NCBI GenBank assembly: GCA_035048815.1
Contig: JAUCBN010000006.1
Coordinates: 20,847,001 to 20,911,000 of the forward strand
Direction: 5' to 3'
Origin: Abelmoschus esculentus
Lineage: Eukaryota; Streptophyta; Magnoliopsida; Malvales; Malvaceae
DNA length: 64,000 nucleotides
Shown: piece after piece, positions 10,116-22,924 of the stretch
Numbering within the stretch: the first letter of the stretch is position 1
Layout of the letters: each line of letters opens with the position of its first letter
The notes under the pieces: generated by a model
What the model saw: the letters and a program-made list of their open reading frames with translations, nothing else
What the model was told of the DNA's origin: nothing
Database searches by the model: none
Made by a program: the position numbers and the translations under genes

Positions 10116-12880
10116 TATTATAATTAAAATATTTATTTTTAAGTTAAGTTTAATTTTTAACCATAAATAGACTCTATTAATAAATATTTAAATTTTAGGA
10201 TACTATATATAATTAAAAAATATAAATAGCGAGCCTCATGTGGGAAATGGGTTCTGGACGAGCGTCCCTCCTGTCCGCACTCAAAGTCAGTCTTACATCT
10301 AACAATGAAGAAAAGTTAAAAGTACAAATGAACGAATCTCATGGAGAGACTTTGACTCGAGTAATGCTTGGATCATGACACAAAATGAAAATAATTGGAT
10401 TGACGTTTTGGTGAGGAATTTTTTCAATAAAGAGTTGAAATTCTTCGTTTTGACGCCTTTTTACTTTTCCTCTATGATTTCCCTCTACGATGGCTAGACA
10501 TGTTGCTTGGTGAAGAGAGGTGACCTTTGGTTGAGCTGTGAGTGATAAAAAAATAATAAAAAAAAAATTATTCTTTTCGACTCGTAAATTTTGAAGTATT
10601 TTTCAACGAAATAATCATCAAATTTATGTTATATAAACTAAGATAAAGTGATTAGTGAATGATTACTATTTAGATTGTTTGGAGTTTAAGAATGATAAAA
10701 AAATATTAAATATTTAAATTTTAATAATAAAGATATTTAATATCTGAACTCTAATGATAAAATTAAAGATTTAAAACTTTATAAATTTAAAAATAAAACT
10801 TATAAATGATTTATATAATTCATTAAAAAAAGTTATGATGTTTTTATTTTTATTTTTTTAACTTATGTGACCTACAAGACCTGAATTGATTTCATTTGAC
10901 AAGCAAGCACCATGTCAATGTGATTTGAATATTGGTTAAAAGCAAAACCCATTCTAGATTTGTCATGATTTGGTCAATCCATTCATCACATGAGTTCATA
11001 AGAAGAAAGAAAATTTGAAGGGTAAATCATGCTCGTCTGGTCCATGACACGTACAAAATCAAGAAAAAATGTGAGACAGCAAGTGGAACCCACGTGGATT
11101 TTGAGACATGTTTTGCAGAGAGGGAGGATAATTTTTTTTGCTCTCTAAACGAAGAAGATTTTGGATCCGTGTAGGACAGAAAGTATCTTGTTGCATGTGC
11201 CATGCAGATACAAATCTTGTGAATGGACCAAATTTTATGATTAAGTTGGGACAGTAAAAACGAATGCTAAACAAAGTCAACACTCGATAAGTTAAGTCTT
11301 TTAGAAGATTTAAGCTAATGTAAAAAGAAACTTCATATTTTGCTTTCACTATAAATTCTTGTGTTTTTATTATTCATATTTTGCTTCCATAACAAGCACC
11401 CAAATTAAGTGTTCTTCATCACTTGACAAGTTATATCGGTTATTTTATCGAGACACATCAAGCTTAACATAACTTTTGGAGAAAAAAACTATGTTTGAAA
11501 AGTGTTTTTCAATCCAAACACAAAAGCTAAAAATTTTAGTTTTTACGGTTAAAAGTGCTTTTAAAAATTAGATTACAATTTTAACCTTCATTTATTATGT
11601 TTTAATATAATTTAATTTCTATAAATATTTAATCATATTTAACATAAATTATTTTTTTATTTTAAAAATTATATATATTTATATATTTCTCAAAAGCACT
11701 TTTCAAAAATAATTTATGTATTATTTATTAATATTTTTATATTTTATCATAATTTAAGTTAATATTATAATATGAAATAATTTGATTAACATTTAAATAT
11801 ATATTTTTTATCTTATAATATTATGTCTAAAATAGTCATTTACTTTTTCGAAAGCATTTTTTGACAGCAATACTAAACACATATATCTCAAACTAAAAAT
11901 TTTAAAAGAATTTTTTCACTATATTTTTTCATTATACTTTTCAAAAATAATGTTAAACTGAGCTTTAGTCGAATTTTTCTTTAACCCTCCCATCATCCCT
12001 TGCCACATCGTCCTGCAACACATCACTCTCAACTCGCCCTCTTCAAGCTTTTCTCTGTATTTCAAATAGTTTTAGTTCATAAATATATTATTTTTTAGGG
12101 TAAAATTTATGAATGATCATTAAATTTTGTTAAAAATTAAACGTTAACAAATTTTTAAATATTATAAAATAAAAATTAAACCTTTTGTTTTTGTTATAAA
12201 ATAGTAACTCAACCATAAAGTATTTAATATTTTTGTTATAAAATTTTATATAATAATATATTTAACTTTTTATATTTATAATTTTAATAAATTTAATCCT
12301 AATTCAGAAAATCACTAAATTTACTTATCGTTATTTCGTGCTATTTTGATTCAAAATCAATATAAATCATTTTTATTAAGTCATATGTGAACTAAAATCT
12401 ATATTAATCCACATTTGAAAACCTTTTTAACAAAAGTATCATTTTACCCTTAATACTTTTAAACTTTTGCAGTTTAGTCCAAATCCTATAATGGCTATTC
12501 ATTTCTATAGAAAATATTATACTTCATTTAGTCCAATAGTATAAAACATATTTACATAATAGATTACATTCGATATTGAAATAATATTACAATATCAAAG
12601 TTAATCGGATTCCAATACCTGAATTTTTAGTTAAATTATTGATTTAATCATAAGTTAAACATTTTATTACCCTATGAACAATTTCTGAACATAATGTTAT
12701 ATCGATGATGTTCAACGATTCGTGAAGCTAGTTATAATATTTTTTACAAATTATTAGAAAACTATGAGTTAAATTTAAAAATTACAAGAACGAGGCCAAA
12801 TCCATCCAAATTCACTGTTGAATCTAATAAATGATTAAAATAAGAAATTTACCCTGATTTTAGTGGTTAGTTTAATGTAA
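10116..12880. other. Intergenic AT-rich region, no gene seen
   Basis: Nothing beyond random short frames is visible. The 96-residue minus-strand frame at 11059-11349 lacks an ATG at its start and any family resemblance. Confidence 0.5.
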
Positions 12881-12884
12881 CATG

Positions 12885-14830
12885 TTTAACCACGTCCGAG
12901 GAAAACATGCTTCCAGTGTCTCACGGAGAGATATGCGGCGGCGCCGTTTCCAATCAAAACCCTCTGCCTATGAAGTCCCGCCAGTGTGAACCAAATTTCG
13001 AATTTCACGCCAAAATTAGTTCTATAACGGTCAAAAAGGCCAAAAGCCAAAGGCCGAATTTGATATTGTTTTTTTAATAAAAAGAAAGAAAAAAGTTAGT
13101 TGGGGTGTGACCTTGCTACCGACGTGCTGAGCTGTCCTCCACGTTTCTCTATACTTTGACCCTTCGTTGCTGCAAGAAGGCAACATCTGTTAATGACTCC
13201 AATTATTTGGACAATATCGACTCGAATCTAATTATAAAAAAATAATTTAAAGATTTAATCTTAAAAATGTAATTTTAAAATTTAAATTATAAATAAAATT
13301 TTAATTTTTAAAGAAAAATTAGAAAAATACATATTATTATAATTTTTTAATATTTTAAAATTGAAGTGTTTTGAGGTTTAATATTATTTAATTTCTTAAA
13401 AATGTATGATTCTTTTTTGAATTTCCCTTTATTTTTCAGTTTGTTTTGGGAGAAACGAAGGTGGTTGAAGGGCACGTGTCGAGCATTTATAAAGCTAAAG
13501 AAGCGGGTAAGAGGGTTTTTTTGTGAAGGCAGGGGAGTTATTGACCGGTAAGGGTCTAACTGGAGAAGTGAACGGTGGCAGTTGAGAAATTAAAAATTTT
13601 ATTGGTTTTGAGAAAATTATTTTTTATATTTTTTGAAATAAATAAAAAAATTATGATATAAGTGATGGTTAGAATATATAATTTAAGATTGATTTATGAT
13701 TTAAGGTGGAAGTGTTAGGGTTTAGTATTTAAATTAAATTAATTAATAATTATAATATTAACTTTGAATCGAATAAACCTAGAATTATTTAATCTATTAA
13801 TCTAAAAATATTTTAATTTAATTGATCAATTCAATTACAACCGGAGTTTCAACGTGCTACTTAAACTATAGAGACTGTCACCGTTTCAAGACACAATCTG
13901 TCTGAGCGAAGAACGTGTTGTCTGACACCCCTGCACGTGATTTATACAGACAACGACCAAAAATGTATCTTATGGCAGCATGTCGTAGGACATGGCTTGT
14001 ATGATTGACGAAGGGATGAGATTAGGTATCTATATATATTGTGGCTTAGGCACTCTAGTACATTTAAAGTATGTATTTTTTTCAAGAATATTTTGTTATT
14101 GAATAAAATTGTGATATTTGTTGAATTTTTTAATTATTTAAAAATATTCGATCAAATAGATTACGTTATATATTTTTCAAAATAAAAATTTCATCTAATT
14201 TTAATAAAATAGGTAAATGACACATTGAGTCTTTTATGAGCGATCAATATTATTAACAATAAAGCTTTAAAAATCAATTTTAGACAAAAAATAATGTAAG
14301 ATTTTTTAATAAAAGATTATTTAAATATTTATCGTAAAAGTCAGATATAATTTAAACACATAATTTATAATTAAACCTTTAAAACAAAGTTACATACAAG
14401 TATCATAGGTCCAACCTCATGCAATTAAAAGGATTAAAAAAATGGGAACACCTCACTTTAAGTTTAAGACATAATAAATCCGAACGCGTGACTCCACGGC
14501 TACGTCTACACTCATGCGCGCTGATCAGTTGTCTGTGCCTCCCGACCAATTAAGTGCCACCACGTAAGATTTTCCCTTCTACTTTTTGAAATGGACTATT
14601 TTACCCTCCCAAGTATCATGACCGTACTGACAGGAATATCATGTAAATTACGCTTTGTGATTACGCGCACTCCTCGCCTACCAACAAAACGGTACGTGTC
14701 CGAATCTTCAATGTCACGGCCTAACCTTCCTTTTCTTTGATCCATATATTTTTTAAATGATTTGGGTTAAAATAATATAATTTATAAATTATTTAAATTT
14801 AAAATTAAATTAATGTATAAATAATTTTTT
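12885..14830. other. Gene-free region with less AT-rich islands
   Basis: The islands at about 12890-13190, 13430-13600 and 14470-14740 are noticeably less AT-rich than their surroundings. They carry promoter-like words such as CACGTG (in GGGCACGTGTCG near 13475) and GGCGGCGCCG. No coding frame could be built. They could be distal regulatory DNA of the ACR8 gene or the eroded 5' end of a lost gene. Confidence 0.35.
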
Positions 14831-14835
14831 AATCA

Positions 14836-14970
14836 ACTACAATATTACAGTAGTATCTTTTCTAGAGTATACTCTCAATCATTAGATATCGATCGTTCAA
14901 TCATTGTCTTGATATTACTGGTACTCAAACCTGTGACTTTTGAAAACAATAATTGTTTCTTTACTCCAGA
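14836..14970 (-). repeat. Dispersed tRNA-like (SINE-like) repeat, family A, copy 2
   Basis: This has the same arrangement as 7170-7305, including AGAGTATACTCTCAATCATT on the plus strand and a decayed B box (minus strand CACAGGTTTGAGTACC). Confidence 0.55.
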
Positions 14971-15770
14971 GGCTAGATAACTCGTATTTAATATAAAAAT
15001 AATTTAAGTTTAAAATTCAGGTTTTTTAATTCATTATATGCTTTACTTTAAAGTTTTTATTGAACATACTAAATACAAATTCTAGTGAATTTGGATTTTC
15101 AATAGATTAATTTAAAATTTAATATTACTAATTCAATTTAACACAGACAATAAATAATTTGTTTTTTTAGAAAAATTGTATATTTCAATTTTATGAAAAT
15201 TACAAATATACGATATTATCTCAAAATCAAATTTATTTAACAAATAAGAAAAATTCGAGGGTAAAAAAGCAGTTGTCTAGAATTGTAATAAAAAATAAAG
15301 ATAAAATGATTATAGTACACGAAGAAGTGAATTTATTAATCGAATAGTTTATAAAACATACCCGTATTGATAGAAAGTTTTTAATATATATATTTATTAT
15401 TATTTAATTTTAAATTATGTGTAAATAAAATTAAAAAGAGTATATCTTATTGATAAATTATTCGTATTTAAATCTAACTGGTAATTTTAGTACAAATAAA
15501 AATAATATTCGTCTTAAAAGATTTAAAATCAATTTTTTTATCAACAAGATATATATTATTAAAAATTTAATATTTTTATAAATAAATATTATCTTTATAT
15601 ATTTTTAAAATATTCAAAATTATTAAAATCAATATTTTCTAAAGATAAAAAAATCACCAAAATTCACTTTATTCAAATCCTAATCTATCTTGAAAATAAA
15701 GACATTTCATTTTCCATCGAGAATACTTAAAAACAACTACATGATTATTTTGGTTCTTAAATAGAAAGCA
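14971..15770. other. AT-rich intergenic, nothing recognised
   Basis: Only AT-rich low-complexity sequence is present between the repeat copy and the ACR8 promoter. Confidence 0.5.
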
Positions 15771-15845
15771 TCAAAAGAATCGTGGTATTCCTACAGGAGG
15801 CATCCGAGCTGGACTGATGAACTACCACGACCGAGGATCAACTGA

Positions 15846-15852
15846 CACGTGG
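15846..15852 (+). promoter_or_regulatory. ABRE/G-box upstream of the ACR8-like gene
   Basis: CACGTGG in the context TGACACGTGGGGAA lies about 460 bp before the start codon. This is a classic ABA-responsive element core. As I recall, the Arabidopsis ACR8 transcript was reported to rise with abscisic acid, so the site is plausible. A W-box core (TTGACC) follows nearby. Confidence 0.45.
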
Positions 15853-16304
15853 GGAATGAAAGTTGACCAGTGAGATGGGAACTACAACCCAGCAAGGAGT
15901 AGGTCAGCACGGGCAGGCGTTCCTCACGCCATGTGACTCTCTCTCCTCTGTTTTCCCATCTCTCTCAGTATTTATTAATTTAATGAAAAATGCATTTAAA
16001 AGGGAAGATTAAGACTTCAGAACAAGGCGTGCTTTTCGCTTAGAAACTCTCTAATTCTTTTGTTTCCGGAGACAGAAACAAGGGAGGAAAGAAGGAGAGT
16101 TTGGTGGGGAGTTGTTAATAGCGATTTGGTCGAAGGAATTCAAAGTGGGAAGAGTTTTGAGAGCAGTATCTGGCATTTGGCCTTGTTTGATTCAGACAAC
16201 ACCCTCACCCTTGTTGCTGTCCAGCTTTCTACACATAAAAAGGCTTGTTTTTGCTCTCAAGGTTCCATCTTTCTTCGGTTTCTTCAACGAACAACAATCA
16301 AAAG

Positions 16305-18337
16305 ATGAACCAGAAGGGGAAAATGGAGTGGCATGCTTGTCTTGATGAATATGAAAAGCTTGTTATAAGGATGAGTACACCCAGGTTTGTGGTCTTAGTC
16401 CCTGGCCTGAAAATTTTGGCTTCAGAATTTCACCTTGTTCTGGTTTTAAAGTTTCTGTTTCCCCTTAATATGTTATCTGAAAGCTTTGGAAATCATTTCC
16501 ATACTACTTTCTTCCTCTAGAAATTTGAAATTTCAACTGGAAATTACATTTCCATGACTTTAACATTCTTTTTTTTACAGGGTCGTGATCGACAATGCCG
16601 TTTGCCCCACTGCAACTCTTGTCAAGGTTAGCTTCTACAAACCTCTCAAATATGAACACACCGCCCATGTTGCCTAAAATATTGACCTGTCGGCCTCATG
16701 TTTTCTTTTGAATTTTCAAAGCTTTTTGACTCATTCCAGCTCCTCTTTGCTTTGATTTCTCAGGTTGATAGTGCTAGAAGACATGTGATTCTGTTAGATG
16801 CTGTTCAGGTTTTAACAGATCTGAATCTTTCAATTAAGAAGGCATACATTTCATCTGATGGCCAATGGTTCATGGATGGTAAGCTGAATTTACTACAAAA
16901 AGATAAGCTTTCTTGGATAAAAGTTTGCTCTTTTGACATTTTTCCTTTGGGGTTTTTGCAGTTTTTCATGTGACTGATTTAAATGGAAACAAATTAACTG
17001 ATGCGAGTGTTATTAGCTACATTGAACAGGTAGTTTTATTTTTCGCTTCACTTCAATGCCTTCTTTACTATCTTAATTAATTAGCAATAAAACTGATCCT
17101 TATTTTGTTTTTGTTTGGATTACAGTCCCTTGAGACCACTCATCCTGATACAACTCGTGGATTTAATGGCTTAACAGCCTTGGAATTGACCGGAACCGAT
17201 AGAATCGGTCTTTTATCCGAAGTATTTGCGGTTTTAGCTGACCTGCAATGTGATGTAGTGGATGCTAAAGTATGGACTCACAATGGTCGAATTGCTTCTT
17301 TGATTTTTGTAAAAGACTGCAATTCAGGGTCTCCGATTGAGGACTCGCAGCAAATTGACAAGATAGAAGCACGTTTAAGGAATGTCTTGAAGGGAGACAA
17401 TGATATTCGTAGCGCAAGAACCTCGGTTTCTATGGCTGTAACTCACACGGAGAGAAGGTTACATCAAATGATGTTTGCAGATCACGACTATGAAAGGAAA
17501 CCTATTTTACAGCATAAGTCGGATTTGCCTGTGGTCACAGTGCAGAACTGGGTGGAACGGGGTTATTCAGTCGTGAATGTTCAGTGCAAGGATCGAACCA
17601 AGCTTTTGTTCGATGTTGTTTGCACCCTGACAGATATGCAATATGTTGTGTTTCATGCCACTATCAAGACATCTGGTGACAAAGCATATCTGGTACTTGA
17701 ATGTTTCGTGATTAACAGATTTTGTTTCAAGATTTTGGTTACGCAATTTCAGTTTGTTAACTTGTTTATCCTTGTGACAGGAATTTTATATTAGGCACAT
17801 TGATGGATCTCCGATTACTTCGGAACCTGAAAGGCATCGGTTAATACAATGCTTACAAGCCGCAGTTGAAAGACGAGCGTCTGAGGTATATTTCCATCCA
17901 AAAACATGTTAAATATTCACTTGTACTGTTTATCCAGTATTCCAGACACTGATGCATTAGCTTCATGATTTCAGGGAGTAAGGCTGGAGTTACACACCTC
18001 AGATAAGCAGGGCCTATTAGCAGACGTGACTCGAACATTTAGAGAAAATGGTCTTAACGTGACTAGAGCCGAAATATCAACCACAAGCGACATGGCTCTT
18101 AACGTTTTTTATGTAACAGATGCAACTGGGAACCTAGCAGATCCCAAAACCATCGAATCAGTAAGACAAAAGATCGGTTTAGCTAACTTAAAGGTAAAGG
18201 AATTGCCATTGATATATCATAAAAAGTCCGAAAGCGAAGAGCCAGCAGTAGGTGTTGGTGGGGCAGTTTTGTTATCCCTGGGGAGCCTAGTGAGAAGGAA
18301 TCTATACAACTTGGGGTTGATCAAATCCTATTCTTGA
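16305..18337 (+). CDS. ACR8: ACT-domain repeat protein, ACR8-like
   Basis: There are seven exons: 16305-16384, 16581-16626, 16764-16878, 16962-17029, 17126-17692, 17781-17885 and 17975-18337, all GT-AG, giving 447 residues with a continuous frame. ACR proteins consist almost wholly of four ACT domains (small amino-acid-binding modules) and are thought to sense amino acids; their ligand is unclear. The four domains are visible at roughly residues 36-103, 118-195, 255-325 and 329-400, with repeated motifs such as TGTDRIGLLSEVFAVLADLQ, CKDRTKLLFDVVCTLTDMQ and SDKQGLLADVTRTF. The start (MNQKGKMEWHACLDEYEKLV) and the end (SLGSLVRRNLYNLGLIKSYS) are those of the ACR8 branch. An internal Met at residue 7 could also be used. 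Confidence in the family is very high and in the ACR8 assignment good. Confidence 0.93.
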
Positions 18338-18339
18338 AG

Positions 18340-18760
18340 TGTAAGCTGCAGGAGAGATTTATTTTCAGTGGGGTTCTGCCTCATTGGTTGGCAATCGGCA
18401 TATTCTTTGCTTAAGGTTTGGGACTTGGCCTTCATGTACATAAGGAAGAAAGCTGGAATTTTGTGATTGTTGTTGTTATAGTTGGAATTTTGGGTGGTTG
18501 GATAGGTAGAATCATATTGGGAAAACATGGTGTGGTGGGGCTTGTGAATTTATGCCATAGATTTGTTGCTCCTGGAAGAAAGAAAAACAAGATTAGGTAG
18601 AAGAAAAAGATCTGGTTTATTAGTATTATGATTATTATCTCACACAACATTTGTACATAACCACTTTTAAGAATTAATTATAAGGTTTCACTTGTTTTTT
18701 ATTTATGTCTGCAATTTTGTTTGGATATTTTTTTTGTTGATTAAGATTTAAAAAGTATCT
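18340..18760 (+). other. Probable 3' UTR of the ACR8-like gene
   Basis: The roughly 300 bp after the stop are less AT-rich than the distal intergenic DNA, as expected of a transcribed 3' UTR. A 60-codon hydrophobic frame at 18418-18600 starts at TTG, not ATG, and is not considered a gene. Confidence 0.4.
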
Positions 18761-18764
18761 TTAA

Positions 18765-18905
18765 CTGACGGTTTAATTAAAGTGGTAAATAATTTAATAT
18801 CACTCAAAATTTTAAGTACGAAACTTTGTATATATAAAAAAACTTCGGTGAAAAACTCACTAAAACATGGTGTGAGATCGAATCGGTCAGAATTAATTTG
18901 TCTCG
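18765..18905 (+). repeat. SINE-like repeat, family B, copy 1
   Basis: AAGTGGTAAATAATTTAATA, then CTTTGTATATATAAAAAAAC, GAAAAACTCACTAAAAC and ATCGGTCAGAATTAATTT line up in order with copies at 45226-45360 (+) and 46228-46375 (-). The AGTGGTAAATAA head resembles a decayed tRNA A box. Confidence 0.5.
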
Positions 18906-21614
18906 GAGGACATGAAAAAACATTCCTTTGCTCCTATGTGTAATACATCTAAGATGCTTCTTCTTCTATCATTGGTATATCTACACCCTAAAAAATATGT
19001 TATATCTCTAATTCTTTTGATCTTAATCATAACTTCTAATTTTAAACCCTAAACTTTAAATTCATCGAAGCAGTTGTTTTATTTTTTACTATCCCTCGGT
19101 GAAATAAATACCTGTTGTACCTAAAAATGAGTAGGTCTTTAGCACAGGAATGGGGTATTAAGTATTTAACCTAATTAACCAACCAACCAACCAACATCCA
19201 ACTATGAACCCAATCAAGTGCCCTAAAATTCCAAACCGAACATTCATTTTTAACGTGTATTAGTTGATAGTGTCCGGTCATTCAAAAGGATAGGGAAAGT
19301 TAGGTGCGTAGAGAAATCTAACTTTTTAGATGGAGTAGAGTATTATAAAGTCTAAACATTTATTAACTTGGCACATAGCAGAAGTTATGGTGGTAAGAGT
19401 TATTCTGTGTGCTCTTCATCATAAATGAATATGAAAACGTGACAAACTCATTATCAATATTTATATATTTGATAAAGTATCTCTATCATATGTTACGTTT
19501 AAAAAGAGATAACGACATTAATTTTATATTAAAAATAAATGTAAGATCTTAACCTATATAGATGGTGATGCTGCACTTCCTATTAAGCTTTTTTTTAGAA
19601 GAATATAATGGTCATGTGATAAATTATAACTAAATAGATAAAAATTCAATATTCAATAACTTGTCTAAAAAACATTCGAACAAGTAATTAAAAACTCTTA
19701 GTAACATTCCTTCTCTTAAGTTACGAGTTCTAACCCAATAAAAATATGTTTTCTCTTCATCTCTTCTCAAGTAGGATCTGTTTGAAAAAAATCTTTGTTT
19801 CTGCTTTGGCATGGGCCATTGTTTGTCGTTTTTGCTGTCCTAATTACTTGCCATTAGGGTAATGTCCTAAGATATATATATATATGGTGGCGCTACAAAT
19901 CTTATCAAAAGTATCTTTTAGAAAAAGGGTAATGACCCCATAATAAATGGTATTAAAGCGATCCTTTGATTATTTGATTTTACATCGAACGCTTATGAGA
20001 GGATAGGCATAGTGAATAACCTTAACCAAAGGCTAATCACGAGAACGAAAACTCATAACAATGGGTGAGAATGTCACACTTAAAAAAAATAAAAAATATT
20101 AATATTACTCCAATAAATTTAAAATTTTAGGTACTAATTTGTTATTATTAGTACCTAATCATTTTATTTTTTTGATTAAGCCATTTGTAGCTCCCCTTGT
20201 CTCACATGCCGGCCAGTGCGCCGGTTAAGGTGGTTTGACGCTGACACTGAACAGTGTTGTAGTCACGTAGTTTATGGCTGAGTTTGATGGCCTGTCTGCC
20301 TGCTTGTATCAATGGCTCTGCTTTTCACGGACTTGTTTTTTTCATGTCTTCGGCTTGGCTTCTTTGTCGCTGGTAATAAGGATCCTTCTGATTGGCTGTA
20401 GATCTCTAACACCCTAAAAAATATATATTTTTTTAACAGTGGTCCCTAACAAATATCTTAAGACACTGGTTACAACAACGGCGTACAACTACTTTTAAAA
20501 TATTAATTTCTAAAATTATAATTTAATAATATTTTTATAAATCTTTAAACAAAATAATTAATGTAAGTATCAAACAATTAGTGTATATATAAACTCTTTC
20601 TCACTCGACCTATGATCATTTTCATTTGTGATTATGGTTAAATAAATATCTTAAAATTATCTTATATGAGATGAAATTCAATAATAATAGCCAAATATTC
20701 TTTTTTATAATTTATTGGAAAAGTAACCTCAAAATAAGATTTAGAAAAATATCTTCTTCTCGGTCCACGTAAGTAGAATTCATGTTCTTTCTAATATGTT
20801 TTTTTGAATTTGTTTTCTTGTAAAAACAAGTGTGCAAAGTTTTTTTTTTTTTTTGAATTTTATGTATCTAAAGTAATTTTATTAAAAATAGGTGCCTAAA
20901 ATCTATATTATTGAAATTTTAAGTGCCTAATCGTTAAAGGATGTTAAAAAGTTTTAATCAATCAATGCTCGACACCTGACATGCTTATTTTATTTTTAAA
21001 TAAAATAAAAACTAAAATATTTTTAAATTGATTTTCATAAAATCCCCAAAAAATTCAATTTTTATATAACAATCCTCAAATCTCTAAAATCTTTCAAACC
21101 CAATTCATCGTTCGTTGTTGTTTTTAGTGTTGATCGTTGCCCCCGTATATACCGTTTTGATCGTTAGACTTAGACAATTGTTTTCATCTAGCTTACTCCT
21201 TTTCTTTTGTATCAAGATTCTCTATAATTTAATGCTTTTATTTGTGTATGGATTGTTCTTAGATGGTGTTGGTGTTGGCATGGGTAGCTTCACAACCCCA
21301 CAACGTACGAAAGGAAAGCATTTTCTGTAAAGGAGATTCTTGGCATTTCTTGTTAATAAAATCCAAAAATACTCTAATGTCAAGGATGAAGCCAATGACA
21401 GCTACTCCTATGTAATTATCTACAAAACCAGAAGCATCTCTTCTTTCTATAGATTTGGCTTCGACCTGAGGTTCCAAGATTATTTAACAAAAGAACTGAT
21501 CTATCAATCTAGAGAGAGAATATTAACTTTCGTTTTAAATCAACCACCTTTGTCTTGCATGATACTTGCATTTTAAAATTAATAAAACAAATTAATAAAT
21601 ACAGGAATATATGT
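18906..21614. other. Intergenic region, no confident gene
   Basis: Mostly AT-rich. Positions 20180-20410 form a less AT-rich island of unknown nature. The frame at 21259-21477 on the minus strand (72 residues, beginning at TTG) reads plausibly but belongs to no family I recognise. Confidence 0.4.
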
Positions 21615-21618
21615 ATTA

Positions 21619-22182
21619 GGCGGGCAAGATCAGGTACCCGACCAATTTAAATAGTATTGGTCCTGGTCTCGGTAATCACCGATTCTTAAAAATTAAAACC
21701 AGTTTCGGTCCCGGTTATATTGGGTCTTAAATTTTAAGAACCGGTCCCGTTATTAGTGGGTACCGATTCCAATACTGGATACCCGGTCAATTAATATATT
21801 CTTAAAAAACTTTGAGTAATTGGAGTAAAAAAATTTCAACCACCAATAATAATATTAAATAATAAAATTAGAATATTGTAGACTTAAAATTAAAGTTTTA
21901 AAACTAGTCATACTTATAATATTCATACATAAAGAGAAAGTTTGATAAAAAAAATAAACAAAAGAAAATCAATACCCGACATTTGGTATTGGTCCTGGTA
22001 TTACTGGGTACCCACCGGGTACCGGGTCCAAAAAATCAAGATCCAGTACCAATTATGAACAGAACCTAAATTTTGGATCCAGTCTCGGTCTCACCAAAAT
22101 TAATACCAGATAAAAATCTATTAAATCTTATCAGGTCCAAAACCAGAACCAGATAATCGAATTTTTTACCCACCACCTGACC
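21619..22182. mobile_element. Putative non-autonomous DNA transposon-like repeat rich in GGTACC words
   Basis: The left end (GGCGGGCAAGATCAGGTACC) and right end (minus strand GGTCAGGTGGTGGGTA) are weak inverted counterparts. The interior is filled with ACCGGT, TACCCGG and GGTACCGGG words in both orientations. This is the style of hAT-type miniature elements, but no target-site duplication was identified. Confidence 0.35.
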
Positions 22183-22725
22183 ATAAGTATACTACAGCCA
22201 AGACCCATACAGAATACGCTCTAATGTTCCAGCCAGTACACAATTCAACATTATTTCTATGATAAACTCATAATTAAGATTAAGGTTATTTAATTATGAG
22301 TTTAGTAACAAATATGTCGCTTTTATTTAAAAAGTTATAATAAACATATTATTACAAACGTGTCATTCTGCTTATAAACTTGTTACTCAATATAAGTTAC
22401 ATGTATATCACTTTATTAATAAATTATTATAAATATATCACTAACTTAACATATTGTACAAGTATTATTATAAGTATAGTATAGCCAAGACCCGTACAGT
22501 ATATACCTAATGTTCCAATCCTTCGCTACACAATTAAATAATAATTATAAAGTAAACTACAATTAAAATCATTTAATTTCGATCAGTTTAGTAACAAATA
22601 TATATTTTTTTAAAAAATATAATTAACATATTATTACAAATATGTCACTCAATTAATATATTATTATAAGTATATCACTTAATTAACATATAATTACAAG
22701 TAGGCCACTCAATTAACCTATTATT
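22183..22725. repeat. Diverged 287-bp tandem duplication
   Basis: ATAAGTATACTACAGCCAAG at 22183 recurs as ATAAGTATAGTATAGCCAAG at 22470. The following sequence stays colinear (ACCC.TACAG, CTAATGTTCCA, TACACAATT, TTTAGTAACAAATAT). The copies have diverged moderately and contain shorter ATTATTACAAGTA-like subrepeats. Confidence 0.7.
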
Positions 22726-22798
22726 ACAAGAAGAGTGACTTGCTTCGTTTTTTTTTTTTTTGAATTTGAGTTAATTTTTTTCGAATCAAATCAGATTC

Positions 22799-22922
22799 GA
22801 AATGTGGGGGTGTCTTAAAATGATGATTAAATTCAGAGAAGAAATTAGTATATCTTAAAATGTTAAAAATGTGGGGTGTCTTAAAGTGATGATTAAATTC
22901 AGAGAAGAAATTAGTAAATCCG
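22799..22922. repeat. Tandem duplication, about 67-bp unit
   Basis: Two copies of AAATGTGGGG(G)TGTCTTAAA followed by TGATGATTAAATTCAGAGAA lie at 22800 and 22867, differing by an indel and a few bases. Confidence 0.85.
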
Positions 22923-22924
22923 CT

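Noticed and set aside
11059..11349. 96-codon minus-strand frame
   Set aside because: No ATG at its start, no splice context, no family resemblance, and it lies in AT-rich repeat-like DNA.
16060..16345. Possible upstream reading frames in the ACR8 leader
   Set aside because: The apparent frames start at TTG rather than ATG, so they are not credible uORFs.
18418..18600. 60-codon hydrophobic frame just downstream of ACR8
   Set aside because: It begins with TTG and lies in the expected 3' UTR. The hydrophobic run probably reflects T-rich sequence.
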